Shown piece by piece: positions 45,982 through 57,349 of a stretch of DNA of 64,000 nucleotides. Position numbers and translations under genes: made by a program. Source of the DNA: Puccinellia tenuiflora (Eukaryota; Streptophyta; Magnoliopsida; Poales; Poaceae); NCBI GenBank assembly GCA_012064385.1, contig QRDG01000864.1, positions 58,399-122,398 of the forward strand, given 5' to 3'. The first letter of the stretch is position 1, and each line of letters opens with the position of its first letter. A model generated the notes under the pieces. It ran no database searches, had not been told where the DNA came from, and saw nothing but the letters and a program-made list of their open reading frames with translations.

Positions 45982-46300
45982 TCTAGGGTTAGGGGCGGGG
46001 GAGCTGGAGGGCAGAGAGGAGGCGGAGGAGGGTCAGGGGATAGGGGGCGGGGAGGTGGCTTACCAGTGCCGCGCGCCGTCGCTGTGGAGCAGCGGATCGA
46101 GCGCCATCGCCGTGGGGTCCTCCTGCTCCTGCGGATTCCTGGTGGCGGAGGCGGAGGCGGCCGGGGAGGAGGCGGAGGCGGCACGGGGAGGAGGCGGAGG
46201 CGGCGCGAGGAGGAGATCGGGGCCGGATCGAGAGCGGCGCCACACTGGGGATCGATGCGCTCTTATTTCCCCTCTGTGTGGGCCGGCCGGGTGCTACACT
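45982..46300. other. G-rich simple-sequence stretch of CACTA-E
   Basis: GGAGGCGGAGGCGGC-type repeats between the gene-like region and the right subterminal repeats. It could be a 5' leader of the minus-strand gene. Confidence 0.4.
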
Positions 46301-48611
46301 TACCCGTGGCGCAGGGTATTACTATGTGCCACGGCTTAAGAGGCTACCCATGGCGCACATGTTTGTGCCGCGCCACGCCTGAGTGCGCACAGGCCGCGCC
46401 GGCCAGGGCCCATCTTAGCCGTGGCGCACATCTCAGAAACCTGCGCCACGGATAAGTTTGTGTCAGTGGCGCAACACCAAGAGGTGCGCCACGCATAATT
46501 AGCCATGGCGCACAATGCTTACAGTGCGCCACGGATACGTGGCTTACCTATAAGCCTTTTCCTAGTAGTGATAGGACCAATGGGAACCAACATTCCATGT
46601 GTTCCGTCGCATGATTCCATGCCCGGCACCCGAAACGGGAGTTTCCACCTCTAAGTGTCGGAACTTACTACGGAGTAAGGGGGTTCGTGAAGCGGGTCGC
46701 ACCTCGGAGCCGTATCTTGGTTCCTGCAACCTCCCAACACACCCTTATACATATATTAGGGACCAATGCAAGATTTGGTGGGATTCCGACACTCCGGACC
46801 CCCGGTACGGCGAAACCCTACACCCGCTGGAAAAAAGTCCAACCTGTCGATCTACCCCTTTGACCGGCGCCAAGAGGGGGTAGACGCATGAACATTTTTG
46901 CTTGGTTGTCTTAGGTTGGTACATAGGACCAATGGGAACCAACATTCCATGTGTCCCGTCGCATGATTCCATGCCCGGCACCCGAAACGGGAGTTTCCAC
47001 CTCTAAGTGTGAGAACTTACTACGGAGTAAGGGGGGTTCGTGAAGCGGGTCGCACCTCGAAACCGTATCTTGGTTCCCGCAACCTCCCAACACACTCTTA
47101 TACATATATTAGGGACCAATGCAAGATTTGGTGGGATTCCGACGCTCCGGACCCCCGGTACGGCGAAACCCTACACCCGCTGGAAAAAAGTCCAACCTGT
47201 CGATCTACCCCTTTGACCGGCGCCGAGAGGGGGTAGACGCATGAACTTTTTTGCTTGGTTGTCTTAGGTTGGTACATAGGACCAATGGGAACCAACATTC
47301 CATGTGTTCCGTCGCATGATTCCATGCCCGGCACCCGAAATGGGAGTTTCCACCTCTAAGTGTCAGAACTTACTACGGAGTAAGGGGGGTTCGTGAAGCG
47401 GGTCGCACCTCGGAGCCGTATCTTGGTTCCCGCAACCTCCCAACACACTCTTATACATATATTAGGGACCAATGCAATATTTGGTGGGATTCCGACGCTC
47501 CGGACCCCCGGTACGGCGAAACCCTACACCCACTGGAAAAAGTCCAACCTGTCGATCTACCCCTTTGACCGGCGCCGAGAGGGGGTAGACGCATGAAATT
47601 TTTTGCTTGGTTGTCTTAGGTTGGTACATAGGACCAATGGGAACCAACATTCCATGTGTTCCGTCGCATGATTCCATGCCCGGCACCCGAAACGGGAGTT
47701 TCCACCTCTAAGTGTCGGAACTTACTACGGAGTAAGGGGGGTTCGTGAAGCGGGTCGCACCTCGGAGCCGTATCTTGGTTCCCGCAACCTCCCAACACAC
47801 TCTTATACATATAGTAGGGACCAATGCAAGATTTGGTGGGATTCGACGCTCCGGACCCCCGGTACGGCGAAACCCTACACCCGCTGGAAAAAAGTCCAAC
47901 CTGTCGATCTACCCCTTTGACCGGCGCCGAGAGGGGGTAGACGCATGAACTTTTTTGCTTGGTTGTCTTAGGTTGGTACATAGGACCAATGGGAACCAAC
48001 ATTCCATGTGTTCCGTCGCATGATTCCATGCCCGGCACCCGAAACGGGAGTTTCCACCTCTAAGTGTCGGAACTTACTACGGAGTAAGGGGGGTTCGTGA
48101 AGCGGGTCGCACCTCGAAGCCGTATCTTGGTTCCCGCAACCTCCCAACACACTCTTATACATATATTAGGGACCAATGCAAGATTTGGTGGGATTCCGAC
48201 GCTCCGGACCCCCGGTACGGCGAAACCCTACACCCGCTGGAAAAAAGTCCAACCTGTCGATCTACCCCTTTGACCGGCGCCGAGAGGGGGTAGACGCATG
48301 AACTTTTTTGCTTGGTTGTCTTAGGTTGGTACATAGGACCAATGGGAACCAACATTCCATGTGTTCCGTCGCATGATTCCATGCCCGGCACCCGAAATGG
48401 GAGTTTCCACCTCTAAGTGTCGGAACTTACTACGGAGTAAGGGGGGTTCCGTCTATCCCGGGCCCCGGAGCGTCGGAAGCCCACCCAAACATAACCATAA
48501 TTTATTACAAAACAATATATAGATAATTAATGTATTAACTGCTAGTAATAAACAGTGAACAAAAATAGTAAATAAGAAAAACAATTAAAAGTAAAAACAA
48601 ATAAAAGAGGT

Positions 48612-48770
48612 TCTTTGCCGTGCGCATTTATGGGTGCACACGGCAAAGAGGTTCTTTGCCGTGTGGTTACTGCACCGTCGCACGACAAAGAAATGGCTTG
48701 CCGTGTGCGCCCCTTTCAGGCTCACGACAAAGAAGGTGAGCACGGCAAAGGGCTTATCCCTTTGCCGGCC
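48612..48770. repeat. Internal TTTGCCGTG cluster of CACTA-D
   Basis: At least six terminal-type motifs just upstream of the TNP2 leader, matching the position in CACTA-C. Confidence 0.85.
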
Positions 48771-48774
48771 ACTC

Positions 48775-49865
48775 ACGGCCACACACACACCCAACGCACA
48801 CAACGCACGCACACATGCCACACGCACACACACCGCCGTCCTGCCACCGCGCCTCCCCGTGCCTCCCCACCGCCCGCATCGCCGCCTCCCCACCGCGCCG
48901 CGCCTCCCCGTGCCTCCCCACCGCGCCGCGCCTCCCGTGCCTCCCCACCGCCCGCATCGCCGCCTCCCCACCGCGCCGTGCCTCCCCGCTCCTCCCCACC
49001 GCGCCGTGCCTCCCCGCCCGCCCCGACCACCCCGGCCTCCTCCTCCCCGACCTCCCCTGCCTCGAGCTCCCCTACCGGCCGGCACTCCCCTGCCTCGAGC
49101 TCCCCTGACGGCGCCCCTCTGCCGGAGCCTCCCCTGCCGCCCCCACCGCGCCTCACGCCCCCACCCCGCACCTCCTCCACGCCGGCCCGCCACCGTGCCT
49201 CACGCCCCCACACCGCACCTCCTCCGGCCCTCCACAACGCCCTCTCCTCCGGCCCCGGCCTCCACCACCTCCTCTGGCACCTCCACCACCACCGCAGCTC
49301 CTCCGGCACCTCCACCACCTCCGGTTAGTGTAGCTAGTTGTAATTAGTTAGTGTTAGTTTAGGTTAGTGGTAGTATTAGTTTAGATTAGTGCTACTGTTT
49401 CTTAATTAGTGTTAGTTTTAGGTTAGTTCTAGTGATAGCCATAGTTTTAGTTTTAGGTTAATTCTAGTGTTAGTTATAGTTTTAGGTTAGTGCTAGTGTT
49501 AGTTAATTAGTGTTAGTTTTAGGTTAGTTCTAGTGTTAGTTATAGTATTAGTTTTAGGTTAGTTGTAGTGTCACCTCTGTCACAATAAGCATTTCTATGA
49601 ATATTTACATGTTGTTTTTCTGTTTTTCAGATGCCGTAGTTTATCGCCAGCCGCCCCCACTCTCGCTGTCCTCCTCCCCCCCCTCCTCCAGCTCCACTCC
49701 GGCCGCAGCAGCACCTCGACTCCGGCCCCGCATCCACTCCACTCGGGCCCCACATCCAGCTCCACTCCGGCCGCAGCAGCACATGGTTGGAGGGTGAGAG
49801 CGGTGCTGTCGACGGAGGGCGGTTTGCGAGAGCGGCGAGCATCTTCTTCGCCGTTGATCACGCTT
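48775..49865 (+). other. Pro-rich leader exons and intron of CACTA-D TNP2 transcript
   Basis: 48775-49325 has GCCTCCCCACCGC-type repeats. 49326-49600 is an intron-like stretch of TTAGTGTTAGTTTTAGGTTAG repeats. 49630-49800 is a second Pro-rich exon. GTAAGAATTC at about 49871 is the donor of the foldback-bearing intron. Translation is unproven. Confidence 0.4.
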
Positions 49866-49963
49866 CGAGGGTAAGAATTCGTCGACTCTCTTGAATGTAC
49901 CTAGGGTTTTATTTTGGTCTAGATCACCGAGTCTGTCGCGTCACCTAGGCGTCAATACCCGTC

Positions 49964-50032
49964 CGTAAGCGTTACGCGGAAAAATATGCACATAGAGTTA
50001 GAGTTGCATATTTTCAGCCGTAACGCTTACGG
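49964..50032 (+). other. Foldback 1 of CACTA-D
   Basis: Arms 49964-49990 and 50006-50032, the same pairing as at 33906-33973. Confidence 0.7.
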
Positions 50033-50044
50033 CATTTACGGGGC

Positions 50045-50262
50045 AGTCCGCGGGTCCGTGGATTGGGTACGTTCTCCCTGCTCTACCTCGATCCGAGATA
50101 GAATTTCGGCAGCGCCTCCCCGTTGTTCTCCGGATGCACATTCTCTCGGCTTTTTGCCGAGACGTGTATCGGGAGAGGCTAGCAGGGAGGTGCTGTCGAA
50201 ATTCTGTCTCGGATCGGGGTAGAGCGGGGAGAACGTACTCAATCCACGGACCCGCGGGCTGT
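50045..50262 (+). other. Foldback 2 of CACTA-D (79-nt arms)
   Basis: Arms 50045-50123 and 50184-50262 pair over all 79 columns, with seven G.U positions and one terminal-side C.A. The left arm is identical to that of CACTA-C. The right arm differs from it at three positions. Confidence 0.55.
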
Positions 50263-50382
50263 TTAGGTCCAATACCCATTAGAGAGATAGGTGGATGCAT
50301 GCCGTAAAAATGGTTTTGTTATAATTAAATGACATGTTGAACTGAAAGCATTGTGTATGTTTTTTTTGGTACCGATTAAAGG

Positions 50383-53300
50383 ATGGAGAACCGTGAGTGG
50401 ATGTATACTGGCAGAAAGAGTCAGTGGGAGTTTAGTGATGAATGGAGAGATAAGGCTGAGGAGTTTGTGAACAAGGCGTTTGACATCAGAAGCAAACCCA
50501 TGAAAGTGTTTTGCCCCTGTAAGAAATTGTGCTAACCGAAAGCGACATGTCGAAGATAGATGTCAGTACGCACCTGCTCAAGTTTGGGTTCACACCGTTC
50601 TACCATGTTTGGAATTTCCATGGTGAACAGTTAGCAAAACGTCCTAGAACCGAGCCGCGTCAGATTCAGCCAGCTGGAGAATTTGACACTGGGTTCAAAA
50701 CTGCTTAGACGACTTTGTTAATGCTAATGCGCCTGAAAGCCCTCATGTAGAGGCGGAGACACCTCAGGAGGCGGAGACAAGTGAGCAGCCGGAGGAAAAC
50801 ACGAAGAAGTACTACGAGACTATGTTTGCTTCCCAGAAACCCCTTCATGAACATACAGATGTTACCCTTCTAGATGCCATCGCTCGCCTTATGGCCCTGA
50901 AGTGCCAGAGGAAGATATGCAGGGATGGTTTCGATGATCTTCTGGCCGTCGTTGGCAGCCTTCTACCGAAAGGGCACATCTTGGCGAAGAGCTTCTACGA
51001 GGCGACTAAACTCCTCCGTGACCTTAAGATGTCATATGAGAAGATAGACGCCTGTCCGAAGGGATGCATGCTATTCAGGAAAGAACATGCTGGAACAAAT
51101 TATTGCATCCATTGCAATTCCTCTAGGTACTTCGAGGTCGACCTCGGTGGTGGACAGAAGAGGCAGACCGGGATTCCCCAGAAGATTCTCCGGTACCTTC
51201 CATTTATACCGAGGATCCAGCGTCTTTACATGAACAAAGACACTGCCCAGCAGATGCGATGGGCCGCGTTAGGGGAGAGATACACAGACAAGATGATACA
51301 TCCGTCGGATGGTGCCGCATGAAAGAAGTTTGTAGCGAAGTATCCACTGAAAGCGGGCGACCCGAGGAGCGTAGCTGTTGCTATATCAACCGATGGGTTC
51401 AATCCGTATGGCATGTCGGCGGCAACATACAGTTGTTGGCCCGTGTTTGTCATCCCCCAGAACCTCCCCCCCCCGGCGAGTCCATGAGATCACATAACAT
51501 GTTATTGTCGATGATAATCCCAGGACCGAAATACCCGGGTAAGAACATGAATGTGTACCTGGAACCGCTGGTGGAAGACTTGGCATGTTGGCTGGAACGG
51601 TCGCGGGGTCCTGAACATATGATGCCTCAACAAATGATCACTTCGATATGTATATCTGGTACCACACATCTCTCCATGACTTACCAGCGCGTGCTTTGTT
51701 CTGCGGCTGGTGTACACATGGGAAGTGGCCTTGCCCACAGTGCAGACAGGCTATGACTTTCTTCTGGCTTAAGAAGGGAGGCAAGTATTCCTGCTTTGAT
51801 CAAGCATCGCAGTTCCTTGACCCAGATCATAGATACAGGAGTGACGTAAAGCGGTTCAAGAAAGGAGTCGAGATCCATGCTCCGAAACCACGTCTGATGA
51901 CCGGACGTAGAAATCAAGGCTGAGCTAGAAGCTCTCGTGCCTAACCCCGATGGGAATGGTTTCGTGGGTTATGGGGAGACACACCAGTGGACTCACATTC
52001 CGTGCTTCTGGAAGCTGCTCCCTTACATGGAGGATGTTGAGCTTCCACACAACATTGATGTAATGCACACCGGAAAAGAATATCGCCGAGGCTCTCTATA
52101 GCAGCATCATGGAGACTGAGAAGACGAAGGATAACGTCAAGGCTCGAATTGACCAAGAAGAGCTTTGTGACAGGCCAAATCTGAATATGCAGCCTCCTGG
52201 AGTCACGGCAGTAGGTGGTCTAAGCCAAAGGCTCCGTTCTGCCCTACAAGGGCGGAAAGAAGGGAAATATTACAGTGGCTCGTGGACTGTTTGTACTTCC
52301 CTGATGGGTATGCAGCTAACTGGACGAGGTGTGTGAACCTGGAAACGCAACGAGTGGGAGGGCTGAAGAGTCTGACTACCACGTGTGGATTGAGCGCATT
52401 ATGCCGGTGATGATTCGAGGCTAGTCGATGAGAGACTTGGCGAACACTTGCGGGAGTTGAGCTTTTTCTTCCGCCAGATTGTGCAAGGGAGTTAGGATCG
52501 TGAGTGCTTGAGAAGCTGCATGAACAGGCACCTAGTTTGCTTGCAAGCTAGAGATGTTACGTCGTCAGGTTTTTTTAAGTCCGATGCAATAGATTATCTT
52601 GCATCTCCCGCACGAGGCTTTTCTGGGGGGGCCTGTGTCGACCGTTTGGCAGTTTGGGCCTGAGAGAGAAATGAAGAAGCTACGTGGAAATTGCGGCAAT
52701 AAATGCAAGATCGAGGCAATCCATGGCCGAAGGCATGCCTTAACGAGGAGGGTAGTCAAACTTCACGACAAGGTATTATCATGCCAACAGTTCCCACAGA
52801 CGCACAATCCATTCCTTGCTACAATGTAGCCAACCCTGAAGATGGTACCCAAGCTTAGCATCTTCATAGGGCTCGGTGGCAAATCAAGTGCACGAAGAAG
52901 TTCATCATGAATAAACTCGAGCGGGATATGATAAGCTCGTATATCTTGTTAACTATGGTGGAAGTGAAGCCGTACATCGAGTAAGTCTTTCACCATTTAG
53001 TATTTCACAAACATTCACTCCTATATTCGTGGCTAACTCTTCTTTCTCATTGGCGTAGACAATTCACTCGTGAAAACTGGAAGCTGAGAAGGGACCTACC
53101 CCGAAAGAGTTGAAGGATCTTTTTGACAAGGGTGCTGGTTTGACAAGGGTGGAGTTTCAATCAGCTGGTTCGCGGGTTTGGTACTTGTTCTATCTAACTT
53201 TTCTAGTGTCGTGGACATTCATCTAGCATTCTCGTTCTAAACTTGCCATGCTAAACTTGCAGGCAAAAAAGGACAAACAAATGAAGCCAGAGCTTAGAAA

Positions 53301-54111
53301 GATTGCCCATGGCTTTGGCCATTCCGTCAACTCATTCCATGCTTATGATGTGAATGGATATCGCTTCCATACCCATGAGTACACAACAAACCGGGCCAAT
53401 TGGAAGACAATAAATAGTGGGGTGTTATGTGAAGGCTCAGATAAACTCCATTACTATGGAAGAGTCGAGGCTATATACGAGTGAATTATGGCTTTCGGTA
53501 AAGGGCTAAATCCCGTTGTATCAAATGTCATTGGTTCGACCCGCATCGGGTGAGACGGGATCCTAGAATTGGATTGGTCGAAGTTCAACAAAGCACCAAG
53601 TATTCGGGAGACGACGTCTACATTTTGGCTACCCAGGCCTTCCAAGTATTCTATCTCCCGTACCCGTGCAAGAAAACAGCCAAAGCATATCAAAAGCGTC
53701 TACAAGGGTGGGATGTTGTGATGACGGTACCACGCGCACAATAGGCCGCCTATGCCTAACAGTGAAGATTACCGGCGCCTAGAGCCCTCGACATCCGAAG
53801 GCGAGTTTTTATCAGGAAGGAGGGCTCCCTGGGATATTCACTATCAACTTGCCGACCGATGATGACATGGAATACGTCGAAGAAGACGAAGATGCGGGAA
53901 TGAGGAAGACACAGCGCATGATGAGTCGTGGAGGTTCATAAACCAAGCCGATGTGTCTTTGCTAGAGCGGTTCCACGCAGGACTTGACGTCGATGAGCCA
54001 CAGGGACCACCTCCTGGTTCCGTGGAGGGTTGGTGGTGTGGCGACCCTGACAGTGATGACGACACGGGTGGTCCAATAGTTGATCCCAATGATCTCGACA
54101 CAGGCTACTGA
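50383..54111 (+). pseudogene. TNP2 transposase of CACTA-D
   Basis: ATG 50383 opens the transposase-associated domain (REWMYTGRKSQWEFSDEW). The Transposase_21 core runs from about 50700 to 52100: TLLDAIARLMALK, YEKIDACPKGCMLF, CIHCNSSRYFEV, then ISTDGFNPYG with one conserved acid, GPKYPGKNMNVYLEPLVEDL, and NIDVMH near 52055 with a second. The third acidic block (FPFERFM type) is not clearly present. 52330-52990 carries decayed DUF4218-like and following sequence, and 53050-53600 the C-terminal DUF4216-like domain after an intron. The acidic tail ends at TGA 54109-54111. There are many one-base indels and stops, for example near 50530, 50710, 51322, 51920, 52100, 52430, 53480 and 53730. Family role: recognises and cuts CACTA ends in the nucleus. 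Confidence 0.88.
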
Positions 54112-54357
54112 TAGCGATGAGGACACATGTATTAGTAATTGCCAGTCTAGCTTATATGTAATAGGTCAATGCTACTCTATGTAACCGTGATTGTCAGTCT
54201 AGTTTATTTTGTGAGAACTCATTGTCGCTACTCCATGTATTTTGTTTTATTCTAATTGTTGCTTCATCTAAATTCTTTTTTTACTTTTGCTTCATCTATT
54301 TACCTTAATTTTGGATTATGTATACTGATGAAACTTTTTTTTGACAATGCAGGAAAC

Positions 54358-57056
54358 ATGAAGAAGGTCTTGGCAAAAAAGGTGCGTAGTGTGTCGAAAA
54401 TCCTGGTGGGATCGAGTTCGGCACGACGGCTACCTTCACCTACACCCTCACCTCCACGTGCGAGGAGTGCACGGCGTGGGAGTATGAGGAGAGAGAGTCC
54501 CTCCCCCGGCCGAGGAGTCCGACGAGGAGGACGTTCCGTACGAGGAGGAGCCGGAGCCGGATTCTGAGGACGAGTCGCTGGACGAGGAGTCCGGACGACA
54601 GCAAGGAGGAGCAGGAGGTGGGCGAGGAGGAGACAGCGAGGAGGACGTGGGGAGGAGGGACCTGGGCAGGGCGGGTTTGAGCTTGACCCGACGCTGCAGT
54701 GGGAGCCGCCGGAGGAGGAGTGGTTGAGATGGACCCGACTATCCCCCGCCACAGAGCAAGGCACCGTATCGCGGGGGGGCCGCGACCCTCCCCGATCTTC
54801 CTTACGGCTCGCGTCACACTCTTCTCGTGCCCAGCGGGAAAGTACAAGCTTATTGTTTTATGTTCAATTTTAGCTTTTTCATTGTGTTTTGACCCGCTAA
54901 CCATACTAATTTTGGTTTTTTCATTGGTAGGTCGTTTGAGTATGTGCCTGCTAAGGCCAAGGACAGCGTACCTACTCGAGCATCCTTGGATGTCTTGTGC
55001 GCAAGTTTCTTCCTGGGATTGTCACCCTCCCAGATGGTACCAGGAGTGTAGCTTGGACTTTCAAGCATTACACCTACGCGGAGGATCCCGAGGGCGAGGA
55101 GCTGGACATGGCGCATAAGACACTCCGCTACTTCTGGGTAAGTTTGCTTGACTTCTGTAAATCCGAGATTTCACTAATGGCTTTAACCCTATTCTACCTA
55201 TGTGCATGCTTGCAGAACTACTTCTCCTACCGGCCGGAGCACGAGGACGACTGCACGAGCATCCTTGTGGAGATGGCCTCCAAGATGGTGACGGACATGC
55301 ACTACGAGGCTCGCGTGAACAGTGTCCGCAATTGGTACACCGAGAAGATGATTAAGCTGGACAAGAAGCGTGCCGGGACATCTTGATGCAGCCATGGCAG
55401 TACCTACAGGTTAGCTTCATTTCTATATTATCGATTTTGTTGACCGCCATGTAATATCATTAATATGTGTGTTCTGTGCACGTAGGTGCCTCCTCCGTAC
55501 GTTGGTAACAATTCATCGTGCCACCTCGCGATGGTAGCGTGGTGGACTAGCAAGGAGTACCTCAAGCTGCACGAGGAGGGAAAGGCAAAGCGGGCGTACA
55601 ACAAGGGTGGAACACACCGCCAAGGCAGCCGCAACCTCTACCAATGCGTGCAAAATGAGGTGAGCAAATGCATTCTTTAGTCCACCTAAGTTCGTGCTCT
55701 CTTTTGCAATATTTCCTGCTTTTCACCTATGTTCGTGCTCTCTTTGCAGAAAGCGAAGACCGGCGTAGACCCCTCACCCTTCGCCGTTTGGTCAAAGTTT
55801 CGTACGCGGGATGAGCCAGATCCTGACACGGGGTCGATGTGGATCAACAGCGGCGCCGAGCTCCGGAGCACGGGGTACACGGCGAAGTTCAAGGAGCGCA
55901 ACGGTGAGGATGCTGACCCTCTCACCAGTCCACTTGACGTCGAGGCTATCGTGCTTGCGGGGGGAGGCAAGGCGAATGGCCGGTTGTGGATAGGTGACGG
56001 CTACGTCGACCCTCGCACCGTCCCGTCCCTACGCCAGGTCCGCCGTGGGAGGGCGCCTGGTGCGCCTGCTGTGGAGACCCGCCCACGAGTTTCGGGTCTG
56101 GTTGTCGACCAGCTCCGGGAGCAGGTTTAGTCAGCAGCAGGTGCTCTTTGAGCAGCAGCAGGAGCAGATCCGACAGCAGCAAGGAGCAGATCCGGCAGCA
56201 GCAGGAGGCGTCCAGGCAGATGATGGAGTGGATGACGGCCAACATGCAGCGCTTGGCTCCTGCGGACGGGACTCTTGCTTTTGCTCCACCGACGTTCCAT
56301 GGGTATGTCGTTCAAACTTGTCATTCTATCCATCTTACTGTTCTAACTTAGTTATCTTTGTAATGCGAGCGTTTTTCCATGTTGTAGATGGATCCAGGAT
56401 CGGCGGGTGGATCTCACTCGATGGCGCCGCAGCCGCCGCCTGGTGGCCAGGATGATCCGGAGCAGCAGCCCCATTTCTCCAACCCTTCCGTTGTCCGGAG
56501 GCTTCCGTGGGTATGCTCACATGACTCATAATTTAGCTTGTCATGCCATTGCCACTTTAGTTGAACTTGTTAAAATTTAGTTAGTTGAACTTGTCAAATT
56601 TTATCCAGTAGTTGAACTTGTCAAATTTTACCCATTAGTTGAACTTGTCAAATTTTAGTTAGTTAACTCATCAATTTTTAACTCATCAAATTTTAGTTAG
56701 TTAGCTTTCTTTTAATGCCATGACTATGCCATTTCTACCTAATTAGTTAAATTATGCCTATGCACTTGACATTTAGTTGGTTAGCTTTCTTTTAGTTAGT
56801 TATGGAGCACTTTAGTTGGTTATGCCTATGCCTATGCCTATGCACTTGTCAAATTTTAGTTGGTTAACTCATCAAATTTTAGTTACTTAGCTTTCTTTTA
56901 GTTAGTTTATGGAGCACTTGACATTTTAGTTGGTTATGCCTATGCCTATGCACTTGTCAAATTTAGTTAGTTAAATTATGCCTATGAACTTAGCTTTCTT
57001 TTAGTTGTTGAACTCATTCATTCTTTTCCAACATGTAGGAGGATCCTCCTCAATGA
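54358..57056 (+). pseudogene. TNPA-like gene of CACTA-D (Transposase_24)
   Basis: It is collinear with 35476-37744. ATG 54358 follows ACAATGCAG. There is a basic/Ser-rich then acidic exon 1 and a second exon from about 54932 (FEYVPAKAK block, then WTFKHYTYAEDPEGEELDM). Exons at about 55216-55408, 55487-55660 and from 55750 carry the Transposase_24 domain (MVAWWTSKEYLKLHEEGKAK). A Gln-rich region is near 56140-56210, a short exon starts at 56389, and the last codons lie at 57040-57056. In exon 1 the stop codons of the CACTA-C copy are absent at the first site, but one-base indels shift the frame (for example near 54500, 54590, 54720, 54960 and 55370). Expected role: binding of subterminal TTTGCCGTG repeats. 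Confidence 0.8.
56530..57035 (+). repeat. Intronic minisatellite of CACTA-D
   Basis: Repeated phrases AGTTGAACTTGTCAAATTTTA, TTAGTTAGTTAGCTTTCTTTTA and TGCCTATGCACTTG make up this intron. The CACTA-C intron at this place is short and lacks them. Confidence 0.8.
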
Positions 57057-57349
57057 TGTCCATCGTCGCCGTCGTGACTAACATGTGGAGCTTCATGTCC
57101 ATCTCCGCCTTCATGATCGTCGCCAGTTTGTGAATTGTGTGAATTATGGAGCATTTATTGGTGAATTGATATGTTTGTCGTCGTGATCTATATGTTTGTG
57201 TCAATTGTGATATGTTTGTCGTCGTGGTATGTGAATTGTGATATGTGTGTCGTCGTCTGTGAATTTTATGTTTTATTGTCATCTGTGAATTGTTTGTAAA
57301 ATGCAGGTATTTTATAAAAAAACAGAAAAAATCTGGGCCATATTGCCAA

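Larger units (their letters stand above)
42999..46570 (-). mobile_element. CACTA-E, small non-autonomous CACTA (3.57 kb) inside the CACTA-D array
   Basis: Begins CACTACTAGGGAAAAGGCT, ends AGCCTTTTCCTAGTAGTG, with TSD ATA on both sides (42996-42998 and 46571-46573). Rejoining the flanks restores a satellite unit. Subterminal GTGGCGCA motifs (43015-43265 and 46305-46555) and termini are like those of CACTA-A. No TNP2 core is visible. The interior carries a minus-strand gene-like region and AT-rich repeats. Confidence 0.93.
42500..48450 (+). repeat. Satellite-like array of CACTA-D (352-353-bp unit), split by CACTA-E
   Basis: Phase marks CATTCCATGTG are at 42663, 46591, 46943, 47296, 47648, 48000 and 48353, giving steps of 352-353 bp once CACTA-E is removed. 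About six full units and partial ends are present, highly similar to each other and related to the CACTA-C array. Confidence 0.92.

Noticed and set aside
42590..48450. Regular 352-353-bp repeats considered as a CRISPR-like array or a coding repeat
   Set aside because: The whole unit is repeated without unique spacers, the context is a plant transposon, and the period changes reading phase.
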